From the NCBI GenBank assembly GCA_021292165.1, contig JAHFWL010001295.1, forward strand, positions 67,001 to 131,000: a stretch of DNA of 64,000 nt, read 5' to 3'. The translations under genes and the position numbers were made by a program. Position 1 is the first letter of the stretch. Each line of letters begins with the position of its first letter. The notes beneath the pieces are model-generated. The model did no database searches. It was not told the origin of the DNA and saw only the letters and a list, made by a program, of their open reading frames with translations. Shown one piece after another: positions 55,562-64,000 of this stretch. The stretch comes from Shinisaurus crocodilurus (taxonomy: Eukaryota; Chordata; Lepidosauria; Squamata; Shinisauridae).

Positions 55562-57762
55562 TTTTTTTCATGAAATTACAGTTTATAACTTTAAATAAAT
55601 AAATGAATAAATAAAGGTATATATGCTCCCACGTGTCCATGACTTAGTATATACTTGTGAATACTCATGCATTTATAAGTTCTATGTAATGTTACTTCCC
55701 TATGAAAGATTATATGAACATCATTAACATGTGTTTTGCTCAAGAACCCGCAACAGTTTCATGACCCATTTAAGATTACTTGATATTTTGACCATGTCTA
55801 TATTGCAGATATCATTACTTGAAAGTAAAAATGCTTTCCCAAATACAAGGTGTACATGCAAGTTACACATGGGAGTTGAAGAAACCCACAAGTAATCCAA
55901 ACTGGATACTCTCTGTCATCTCAAGCTTCTTACACTATAATATGCAGTCCAGTCAAGCACAGCTTTAAGTATATTCAAGCATGTAGGAAATGGTACTGAA
56001 ATCAGCTGAGTGATGTTGGCAAATATTTTGACACCCCTCCTTCTTTGCCCAAAAAGACAGTAGCATTAATCATATAAGCCTCTTAGGCTGCAATCATGTA
56101 CCCACCTACCTGGGAGGAAGCCTCATTGAACTCAGTAGGACTTACTTCTGAGAAGACATATAGGATTGTGCTGTAAGTCTCTCAAAGCTCTGTTTTCTGT
56201 AACCCCATTCCAAGTTTACCTATGTTTGGCTTGGATCCAAATATTCCATGTAGCTCTCTTTTAAAATTTATTCTCTCTCTCTAAATCTTTAGCAACTGAA
56301 ATCTATTATGATGTCAAAGGTAGCTGACAACATAAAATGTATCCCGCTGAGTTGATGCTGCACACATCTAAATTTACAACAACATAAGTATCATAAAAAA
56401 TTATAAGAACTGCAAATTAACCGCTGGTGTTTTTTTAGCTCACTGACATAAATAATAGTAAGGATCTGGAGTACTTCCAACATCCTTAAGACTATTTAAT
56501 TTGTCAAAATTTATCAAGCACGTTTCACTTTCAAACCTGTCCTCTCCAACATACTGGGCGCTACTGAGAGAAAGTTAAGCACACTAAAATCAATGGGATT
56601 TCAGCAGACAGTTGAGTAGTCCAAGTCCCATTGATTTCAATGAGATATAGAGGCACCTTGCTATCTCTGAAATGCACTACTATAGAAACCTTAAAACAGA
56701 ATAAAAATATTTGGTAACAGAATTAAATCACGCTTTCAAAAAAAATTGCACCTGCATATATACCCACAAGCATGATTTCTTTGTTACTTAATACAAGGTC
56801 AACAACATTTAAATCTATTTTTTGCAATCTGTTCTTCACAAACCAATATCGCAAGTGAGACCCTTCCTTTGTTTCATAATTTGACTCGAATGTCGAAGAA
56901 TACACCTCATGGAGCTCCTATCAGTAGACCTTCCTGTTTGTTATATTGTTTGTATGCCAACACTAATGCTTGTCAGCAGGCTTCTAAGAAGAGAGTTACT
57001 TCCCAGCTGCTCCACAGACAGCAGGTAGAGGTCAACACACTGCTTTGTGGGTTTCATACAAAAGGCATATACTGCTTTGCTCTAGACTGCCTACTTCCTC
57101 TACCACCTTAATGTTTTGGAAGGTTTTTTTCACATAGCATGGTTTTCAATTTTAAGATGGGCATCGTGATTTATAATATTCTACACAATAAATATTCCTC
57201 TTCAAAAAATTATAAGATCTTGAGAAGAAGCCCATTTTGGATGCAATCATGAAACCACTTATTCAGGAGTGGCCTTACTGATGTCAATCAGTGTAACTAT
57301 TCAATAGCAAAAGAGCTTCAGTAGTGAGAGCTAGATATTGTCCACAATTGTTAAATGAAAGTCCTGAGTAGACCGTCTTCCCACACAATTCACTTTAACT
57401 AATTTCTCAATAAATATAATTATGCTAGGAAGTGATTAAAAGTGTTCATACATACTAATTTTTGCCATTCAAATTTAAAAGAAAAATTATTTAGAAGATA
57501 GGTATTGTTACAAGTCCATACTTTTTAAAATTCCCACCTGGCTTAAAACTTGACTTTGTTACGTACTCAAATTTCCAATTGGCCACTCATGCCAACTTGG
57601 CATGAGGCTATTTACATTTTTCATGTCTATAATGCAAATGTAAAACTTACACTGGCTAGACTGTACAGTTGATTTAAAAACTGCTCTCTTCTGCTTTCTT
57701 TTCTGCATTAAAAAAACATACACATATGCCCACGTAAAATGGGACATACCTATCATGTATGG
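55562..57762. other. Low-repeat sequence, no gene seen
   Basis: Contains one MITE at 56086-56173 and a partial one near 56580-56650 ('cccattgatttcaatgag'). Nothing else recognised. Confidence 0.45.
56086..56173. mobile_element. Harbinger-like MITE
   Basis: TTA left, TAA right, 'ggctgcaatcatgtaccc' and 'ataggattgtgctg'. Confidence 0.68.
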
Positions 57763-57900
57763 CAGGACTGGGGAACCAGTGGTCCGCCATATGTTGTTAG
57801 ACTCCAGTTCCCATCAGCCTCAGCCAGCCTGGCCAATGATGGGCAATTATGGGAGATGCAGTTCAACAACATTTGACAAGCCACAGGTTCCCCAGCCCTG
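57763..57900. mobile_element. Palindromic hAT-type MITE
   Basis: 'caggactggggaacc' left, 'ggttccccagccctg' right. Flanks atgtatgg and atatatag agree at six of eight positions. Same broad type as 17393 and 22884. Confidence 0.75.
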
Positions 57901-58710
57901 ATATATAGAATATTCTGCCTTGGGGGAAAAGGATTGACTTCCAATTCTGACATTGATTCTACCCAACAAGTAATCCTGCATGCCTGTATGGTCATGGTCC
58001 ATCAGCAGCCTGATTGTATGAATTGCTCCATTGGCAAATCATTTTATAAGGTACAGCCACCAATGCCTGCTGAAGGGAAGCAACATCACTCAAAGCGACA
58101 TCACAATGCAAAAATGGTGTGAGATGAAGAATAGCTAAAGCATATTGTTAGGTGGAGGCAACTAGCGGGGGACACCTATCAACATCCCATATTTGCTAGG
58201 AGCATGGATATGAGTTCTTCTCCCCATTTCCAGCTATAAAGCTGACATGGGAGGGAGGAAGCAACAGGACAAGCTAGATGTCCCACATGTTTACATGTCC
58301 ACAGTCCAAGTGCTCCAACTATCTGAATCAGGTATCAGTCCTGGGCAGCAAGCACTTATATAGCAAACATTTGTTAAACTGACACTTGTATGATTCTCAT
58401 AGGAGAAAATTCTTAGGTCAGTGCAGAATGTTTAAATTAATCTACTTCAGCAGGAAGACTACCAGCAACTGTAAGAAACATATTTTCTCTCTGTACCCCC
58501 ATTGCTCCCCAATATGAGTTTGGAGGTTAATTAAGTTATCTACTTCCACAATACTGAATTAGTGGATTAACAATAAAATCTATTAACAAGCTATACAAAG
58601 GGAAGAGGGAATGAAGCAAAAACCTGTCATGGTGATGATGGTAAATTTTTCCCAGTGGAATGAAGTGGAGATCACTCATCACATCTGTAGAATGTCTACA
58701 AATTTTTTAG
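57901..58710. other. Unique sequence, no gene seen
   Basis: Nothing recognised. Confidence 0.45.
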
Positions 58711-58786
58711 ACAATTTCCTCCTTTTATAATTTTCTTTTTGTAATTTTATCCTGGAAGACAATCTTACTCGGTCACGAGTGATCGC
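58711..58786 (+). mobile_element. Very short 3' end of the C2H2-tailed LINE, plus
   Basis: 'ttttatcctggaagacaatc' and 'actcggtcacgagtgatcgc' match the 3' ends at 15535 and 59711 in opposite orientation. 76 bp, extreme 5' truncation. Confidence 0.8.
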
Positions 58787-59270
58787 CTACTACCATAATG
58801 CATGTGCCAGCCCTTGGGCCAAACTACATATGATGTCAGGCATGTAGCTCTGCCCTTAAGTGCAGGGCTTTTTAGAAAGAAATTGCAGGGAACCTGACCC
58901 TGATCAGGACCTTCATGTGGGGGTTGGAGACCCTGATTCAGATGCAATTTTCATTGCCTGAAAAGATCCCGTTCACATTGGAAATTTCTTTTCTAAAAAC
59001 ACAAAAACCTGCACTTGAGGGAAGAGGTACACAACTAATTTCACATGCAGTTTGGCTCTTAATTTTACTAACCAACAAAGACTGTTTAATTCCTCTGGGC
59101 AAGGGACAGCAGTGCATTATTGTTCTTCATCACCTTAGGGCCAAACTAGATGTGATGTTAAGGACACAATTGAACCTTACCTTTGGTTTTATGTTTACTA
59201 AATAGCAGCCAAGGAAATCCCAATCAGGAGTGTGGTGGAGAGAGGAGAGATAACCCTCTGTTCTGCCATG

Positions 59271-59503
59271 GTTTATTTATTTATTATATTTATACCCCGT
59301 CTTTTTTCCTGCAAGGAACCCAAGGCAGCTTACATAATCCTCCTCCTCTCCACTTTATCCTCACAACAACCCTGTGAGGTAGGTTAGGCTGAGAGTCCGT
59401 GACTGGCCCAAAGTCACCCAGTGAGTTTCATGGCTGAGCGGGGACTAGAACCGGATCTCCCGAGTCCCAGTCCAACACTCTAACCAGTACGCCACTGGCT
59501 CTC
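59271..59503 (-). mobile_element. tRNA-SINE, full copy, minus
   Basis: Reversed TAAA tail, 'ttcctgcaaggaacccaagg', 'cagtgagtttcatggctgag' and reversed B and A boxes near 59440 and 59490. Confidence 0.87.
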
Positions 59504-59710
59504 CAATTGCCCATGGAGGAAAATTGCCATTGGCATCAATGGCAGCTTTCCTCTAGAGGCAAATAGAAGCCATGGTACCAATATGGCTTTCCAAGGGCTG
59601 CTATTTAGTAAAAACCAAGCATGTAAGTATATATCACATGGTTAATGTACCATCTAGTTTAGCCCTGAGTGCCATTCCCACTGAGAGGGGAGTGTCCCCT
59701 CACCATCATC

Positions 59711-61042
59711 AGGCGATCACTCGTGACCAAGTACGATTGTCTTTCAGGATAAAAAAATTTTATAAAAAAATTTTAAAGGAGGAAATTCTAAAGAAAGTAG
59801 TGTAGACTCTAGCGATGGGTCCGTAAGTGACTGTGGAGGCCAATTCTAGATCCACACAGCTTCCCACAGTGAGGACACAGGTTACCAGATAGGAGATGGT
59901 CCTGTAAAGGATTCGTTTGACGTGCTTTTCCCTTAGCACGTTTCTCTCTTTCACCTTGCACTCGGGCTTCTTCAAAGTCCATAGAACCTTTGTGAAAGGT
60001 CAACCTCCATTTAGATCGTTCATGGGCCAGAGCTTCCCAGTTTTCGATGTTTATATTGCATTTTTTTAGATTAGCCTTAAGAACATCTTTAAACCTCTTA
60101 TGCTGACCACCGATATTCCACTTTCCATCCTTGAGTTGGGAATAAAGTAACTGCTTTGGGAGACGGCAGTCAGACATTCGAACAACATGACCGGTCCACT
60201 GAAGTTGGCGTTGAAGGATCATTTTTTCAATGCTAGTAGTCTTTGCTTCTTCCAGTACACTGACATTTGTTCGCCTATCTTCCCAAGTAATTCGCAGGAT
60301 TTTCCAGAGGCAACTTTGATGAAATCTTTCAAGGAGGTGGAAGTGACGTTTATAGATAGTCCATGTTTCGCAGGCATACAATAAGGTTGGTAATACAATG
60401 GCTTCATAAACCAGTGTTTTGGTCTTCTTACAAATATCCCGATCCTCGAACACTCTATGTTTCATTCGAGAAAACGCGGCACTTGCGGAGCTCAAACGAT
60501 GCTGGATTTCACTGTCAATGTTAGCTGTAACAGAAAGATAGCTGCCAAGATAGAGAAAATGATCGACATTTCCCAGTATTGCCCCGCCAAGCTGGATAGA
60601 TGGTATCACCAAAGGGTTAACTTGCACTTGCTGATTAAGCACTTTGGTTTTTTTGATGTTAAGTGAGAGACCAAGTTTTTCGTATGCTTCTGCAAAAGCA
60701 TTTAGGATAGTTTGGAGATCATTCTCTGAATGCACAGAGACCACATTATCATCAGCATACTGAAGTTCCACAATGGAGGTTGTAATTACCTTACTTTTTG
60801 CTTTCAGTCTGCTGAGATTAAAAAGCTTTCCATCTGTTCGATATATAATTTCCACACCAGTGGGAAGTTTCCCCTCGACAAGATGTAAAACCATGGCGAT
60901 GAAAATAGCAAATAATGTTGGGGCGATAACACATCCCTGTTTAACACCTGATCCCACTTTAAATGGAGCACCATGAGAGCCGTTGTTGTCCAAAACCGTT
61001 GCCGTAGTGTCCCCTATGGCTTCGCAGAAGTAAGCAGTCAAT
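59711..61042 (-). mobile_element. LINE with C2H2-tailed RT, 5'-truncated, recent
   Basis: Contains the open frame 59809-61041 and a short 3' UTR ending at the conserved 'gtcacgagtgatcgcc' terminus (minus). The 5' side stops abruptly after the coding start, so endonuclease and N-terminal RT are missing. Clade undecided: RT fingers and palm of APE-type LINE character; RTE-like or Vingi-like are possible. Confidence 0.85.
59809..61041 (-). CDS. LINE reverse transcriptase C-terminal part with zinc finger
   Basis: A 410-codon uninterrupted frame ending in TAG. Residues about 31-45 hold RT motif B ('SGVKQGCVIAPTLFA'), and 95-98 is the catalytic YADD of motif C, with two aspartates that bind metal during first-strand synthesis. 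'LSLNIKKTKVL' (motif D) and 'FLYLGSYLS' (motif E) follow. The thumb and C-terminal region has 'YACETWTIYKRHF', 'LQWTGHVVRMSDCRLPK' and 'KRFKDVLKANLKKC'. The extreme C-terminus is a classical C2H2 finger, C389-x2-C392-x12-H405-x3-H409, probably nucleic-acid binding. The ATG used is internal: the element is 5'-truncated, motif A and the endonuclease are missing, so the protein would not be active. Absence of stops over 1.2 kb argues for a young insertion. A frame-shifted copy lies at 15535-16059. Transcripts, if any, would come from flanking promoters. Confidence 0.9.
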   Translation of the reverse strand: MTAYFCEAIGDTTATVLDNNGSHGAPFKVGSGVKQGCVIAPTLFAIFIAMVLHLVEGKLPTGVEIIYRTDGKLFNLSRLKAKSKVITTSIVELQYADDNVVSVHSENDLQTILNAFAEAYEKLGLSLNIKKTKVLNQQVQVNPLVIPSIQLGGAILGNVDHFLYLGSYLSVTANIDSEIQHRLSSASAAFSRMKHRVFEDRDICKKTKTLVYEAIVLPTLLYACETWTIYKRHFHLLERFHQSCLWKILRITWEDRRTNVSVLEEAKTTSIEKMILQRQLQWTGHVVRMSDCRLPKQLLYSQLKDGKWNIGGQHKRFKDVLKANLKKCNINIENWEALAHERSKWRLTFHKGSMDFEEARVQGEREKRAKGKARQTNPLQDHLLSGNLCPHCGKLCGSRIGLHSHLRTHR

Positions 61043-61944
61043 GTTTTTTTGTTTTGCTTTTAAAACAGAAACAGTTGAAATAACCAACAGAGATGCCATT
61101 TCAATTCTGGATTAAGATCTATCTATATTAAACATGAAAAAGCTCTTCGAAGAATAAAGTGTTTGGGCTGAAGCTAAGGATAACGTGTATACTAGAATTA
61201 ATCTGGGCTATCCAACATGGCACCTGCAAGGGTCTCTGCCCCTCCTGATATTTATTTTATTTCTTAAGATTTTTTTAAATTAAAACATTTTTTAAACCAG
61301 GAGTCTGACTTGCTGCAAAGTGAAGGGCTGTCCTAAAGCGTCATCTTTATTTCGGTTGAAAAGAGTGGATGTGTGTTTTGGAGCAGAGACGGGCCCACCA
61401 CTGCCTTGTACTTAGGTTCTTGGGCAAGTTACTTTTCTTTTAGTCTCACCATGATATTGTGCAATGTCACAAGTTGTGCTTCCTTACAACTTACCCTCCA
61501 TGCACCCACACTTTCCTCGGTCTTCAGGCCCAACTCCAGATGGGGAGGATAGAGTGCCTACCTGGGACCAGAAAAGATGCCCCACTTTGTCCTGTATTGC
61601 TTTATGAAGCATCTGAACCTTCCTGTATTGCTAGAAGAATCCTCCTGTGAGTTGACCCAGGCCTGTGCTTGCTTGTAATCAACGAACAATTTGTGACATT
61701 GCACAACGTTATTACTGATCATGGGGCACGTCTGTTAAGGCATCAGCCTAAGCTTCCAATTGCCTGGATTTGTGGAGCTTGAGCCAACATGAGATAGCCG
61801 TAACTCTGGTTTTATCATTGAATTTGCCTGGTTTTTAAAAAGGAAATTTATTATTACAGTGTTCTGGGAAAAACAAAAACACAGACTAAAAAACAAAACA
61901 CAAAGAAGTCATTAACTGAGTAGATGTGTACAAATGAGTAAGTA
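61043..61944. other. Unique sequence
   Basis: No gene or repeat recognised. Confidence 0.45.
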
Positions 61945-62195
61945 CAGTAATACCTTGGATTACAAGTAACTTGGTTTGAAAGCGTTTTGCAAGACAAGCA
62001 ATTTTTTAAATATTTATTTAAAAATTTTTTTACTTGATATACAAGCAACGTCTTGCAATACAAGTACTGTAGTACGGCTTAAATTAAAAATCTCTGTACA
62101 AATTTATTGGGGGGGATTTCGTTTTGATATAAGAGTGCTTTGGATTACAAGCACGTTTCCGGAATGAATTATGCTCTCAATCCAAGGCATGACTG
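61945..62195. mobile_element. Tc1/mariner-type MITE, copy D
   Basis: 'cagtaataccttggattac' to 'caatccaaggcatgactg', TA-flanked, core as in A and C. Confidence 0.88.
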
Positions 62196-63264
62196 TATTG
62201 CCTTTGTATGTCCAGAACAGCTTACTTCTGAGTAAGCCTACACAGAATTACCTTTTCCTCCCTCTCTTCATGCGTGATCTGTCAATCAGTGAGTGATTCC
62301 CTCAGCCTTCAAACTTATCTCACTCTTATCTCAGTTGACAGTTCCCTGCTACCCCTCCCCCACTGTCAGAAAGCTGATAGAAACAGTGGAATTCAAAACA
62401 ATGGAGTACTGGCATTCTGGCTTCAGAGTGAAACTGAACATGCCCAACATAACTTTGCCAGCTATTGCTGCAATAGATTTTCTTGGGGCAGAATAACCTT
62501 GATAACTTTTAAACCTGCTCAGAATTTCACCAAACCAATGAAAGGCATATCTCCTCGACAAGCCTGAATAAAGTACATCAGTAGTCTTCCCCAGAATTTG
62601 AAAGACATTTATGATGTGCCGAGCCACAGCTTGAGTTAAAAGTACAAATGTGTCAATTTTCAGCACTTTTTAATTTGCTGTATCTGTGGCAAATTGTATT
62701 GGATCGGTTTGAGTGTTTGCACAATTGTAGTCCTCAGCAGGTAGATTATGAATGTCAAGTGTCATGTTATTAGCTCTACAGGTGTCATTTTTATAAATAG
62801 TAGAAATTTGAGGCTTATAATGGCAGAACTCTTTTTTTTTTTTTGCCACTCAGCATAACTAAGTTTATGTTTCCTCAGTTTCCATCTGCCTTTCTATGTT
62901 CAATGTGATTCCAGAACTTTGGAAATAAATAAAAATCGTAGTAACCTGTTCATCTGAACAGATCCAGTCTGACTCACATCTGAAAAAAGGGCACTTTGCT
63001 GCATCACCCTGGTTTTTTTCTAGACCAGTTTGCACGATCGTGAGACCCCACTATGGCTTATTTAAGCCACAGTGGGTTGCAGCGCATGCCAGTGGCCATT
63101 GTGAATATTCAAGCAGAAGTGTGGTCGCTGCAGCTTATTATAATGTGTGAACCTGGCACAGAGTGGGATGTTGCTGTGGTTAACAAACCACCTACAACCC
63201 CAAAACAACCCATTTAAGCCATGGTGGGCTGCAGTGATCGTGAGGACCAGGCCACATGTGGGTT
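62196..63264. other. Mostly unique sequence
   Basis: 63030-63250 contains 'cactatggcttatttaagcc' and 'aacccatttaagccatggtg' palindromic words of the unclassified repeat family. 62600-62820 is repeat-free. No gene. Confidence 0.4.
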
Positions 63265-64000
63265 CTGAAGCAGGGGAGGGAGACATAAACTTGGGGGTAA
63301 CAATGGAAGAAGGCCTCTGTGCCACAACGGAGAGAACAGCTCCAGTGGTGCCCAATGATAGTCTACTACAAAATGTAGGAAGAAAGTCGGACTATAAAGC
63401 ACATAGTCTTCGTTGTCTCTATACTAATGCCCAGAGTATGGGCAACAAACAGAACAGACTTGAACTCTTAATACATGAGGGCAAATACAACTTGATAGGT
63501 ATAACTGAAACTTGGTGGGATGACTCCCATGGCTGGAATACAGCAATTGAAGGATATAACTTGTTCAAAAAGAACAGAAGCAACAGAAAGGGAGGTGGAG
63601 TTGCGCTGTATGTTAAAAATACGTATCTCTGCACAGAGATACAGGAAGAGGAGCTTGGCAGCCCCATTGAGAGCATCTGCATTAAAATAAATGGGTCACA
63701 GAATAAAACGAACATGGCGGTTGGAGTCTACTACCGACCACCCAATCAAGGAGAAGAAGAGGATGAAACTTTTGAAAAGCAAATTACCAATGTTTCAAGG
63801 AAGCATGATGTAGTAGTGATGGGGGACTTCAATTTCCCTGATATATGTTGGGAGACAAATTCTGCCAAACATGGCCCCTCCAAAAAATTCCTGAGTTGTG
63901 CTGCTGATAACTTCCTCCTACAGAAAGTGGAAGAAGGAACTAGAGGATCGGCTATCCTTGACCTGATTCTAACCAACAGAGACGACTTAGTGGATAAAGT
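63265..64000 (+). mobile_element. CR1 LINE, 5' part, runs off the window
   Basis: Holds the ORF2 start and endonuclease domain. The element must continue to the right. No ORF1 is seen upstream, so it is either 5'-truncated near 63265 or ORF1 is missing. Confidence 0.85.
63303..64000 (+). CDS. CR1 ORF2 endonuclease domain, partial
   Basis: Open from an ATG for about 232 codons to the window edge without a stop; an in-frame TAA lies just before the ATG. The APE-type endonuclease that nicks target DNA for LINE integration is recognisable by '[11 protein letters not shown]' (about residues 45-55), 'IGITETWW' with the catalytic glutamate (about 69-76), 'GGGVALYV' (about 100-107), 'VGVYYRPPN' (about 140-148), '[12 protein letters not shown]' with the D-x-N pair (about 168-179) and '[14 protein letters not shown]' (about 215-228). 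The S-D-H motif should lie just beyond the edge, followed by reverse transcriptase. Order and spacing fit CR1 of reptiles and birds. No disabling change in view, so this may be a potentially intact element. The ATG is supported only by the upstream stop. Confidence 0.9.
   Translation, partial: MEEGLCATTERTAPVVPNDSLLQNVGRKSDYKAHSLRCLYTNAQSMGNKQNRLELLIHEGKYNLIGITETWWDDSHGWNTAIEGYNLFKKNRSNRKGGGVALYVKNTYLCTEIQEEELGSPIESICIKINGSQNKTNMAVGVYYRPPNQGEEEDETFEKQITNVSRKHDVVVMGDFNFPDICWETNSAKHGPSKKFLSCAADNFLLQKVEEGTRGSAILDLILTNRDDLVDK

Noticed and set aside
55208..55573. Glycine-rich protein frames on plus
   Set aside because: Three overlapping frames are open at once through the same G-rich tract, a compositional artefact.
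59440..59503. tRNA gene on minus
   Set aside because: It is the tRNA-like head of a SINE continuous with the known tail.
60187..60976. Plus-strand frames over 60.2-61.0 kb
   Set aside because: Shadows of the minus-strand LINE reverse transcriptase.

Overview
The window is vertebrate nuclear DNA, most likely from a squamate reptile (a lizard). The best single pointer is a tRNA-headed SINE at 8483-8680 of the type known from squamates as Sauria SINE. It sits among recently active L1, L2 and CR1 LINEs, hAT, Tc1/mariner and PIF/Harbinger-type short DNA elements, and SINEs whose tails match local LINE tails. This assignment rests on recognition of repeat families from memory; no species is inferred.

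No exon of a host protein-coding gene, no functional rRNA or tRNA gene and no CRISPR or bacterial feature can be supported. The only coding sequences with recognisable protein families belong to retrotransposons. They are a 410-codon reverse transcriptase ORF on the minus strand (59809-61041), the start of an intact CR1 endonuclease ORF running off the right edge (63303-64000), and decayed L1, L2 and CR1 pieces. The tract is therefore intergenic or a large intron.

Layout. 1-7.4 kb: mostly unique AT-rich DNA. 7.4-18.2 kb: Sauria-type SINE, an L1 remnant split by a TA-inserted MITE, a Harbinger-type MITE, a 5S-rRNA-headed SINE with a CR1 tail, a decayed LINE 3' end and small hAT MITEs. 18.2-26.8 kb: long low-repeat stretches with several candidate conserved non-coding blocks, plus MITEs and a possible Penelope-like tail. 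26.8-41.8 kb: a partial duplication carrying a CR1 insertion, SINEs, a large inverted repeat, mariner-type MITEs, a low-repeat candidate regulatory block (36.0-37.1 kb), a CR1 3' end, a 920-bp hAT element with perfect 8-bp target duplication, a candidate LTR and a second 5S/CR1 SINE. 41.8-44.1 kb: low-repeat. 44.1-55.6 kb: dense nested L2/CR1/hAT/SINE mosaic ending in a foldback element with a G-rich core. 55.6-59.2 kb: sparse repeats. 59.2-64 kb: SINE, the intact LINE reverse transcriptase, a mariner-type MITE and the CR1 ORF.

The elements form partnerships rather than a host pathway: SINEs carry pol III promoters taken from tRNA or 5S rRNA and LINE-like tails, presumably for use of LINE reverse transcriptases, while short palindromic elements carry only the ends a transposase would recognise. 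The most unusual signals are (i) MITEs of two superfamilies, judged by ends and target duplications, that share the same palindromic core; (ii) the 5S/CR1 chimeric SINE; (iii) a mariner-type subfamily with a replaced core; and (iv) the LINE with a C-terminal C2H2 finger. I did not find a clearly new non-transposon system.
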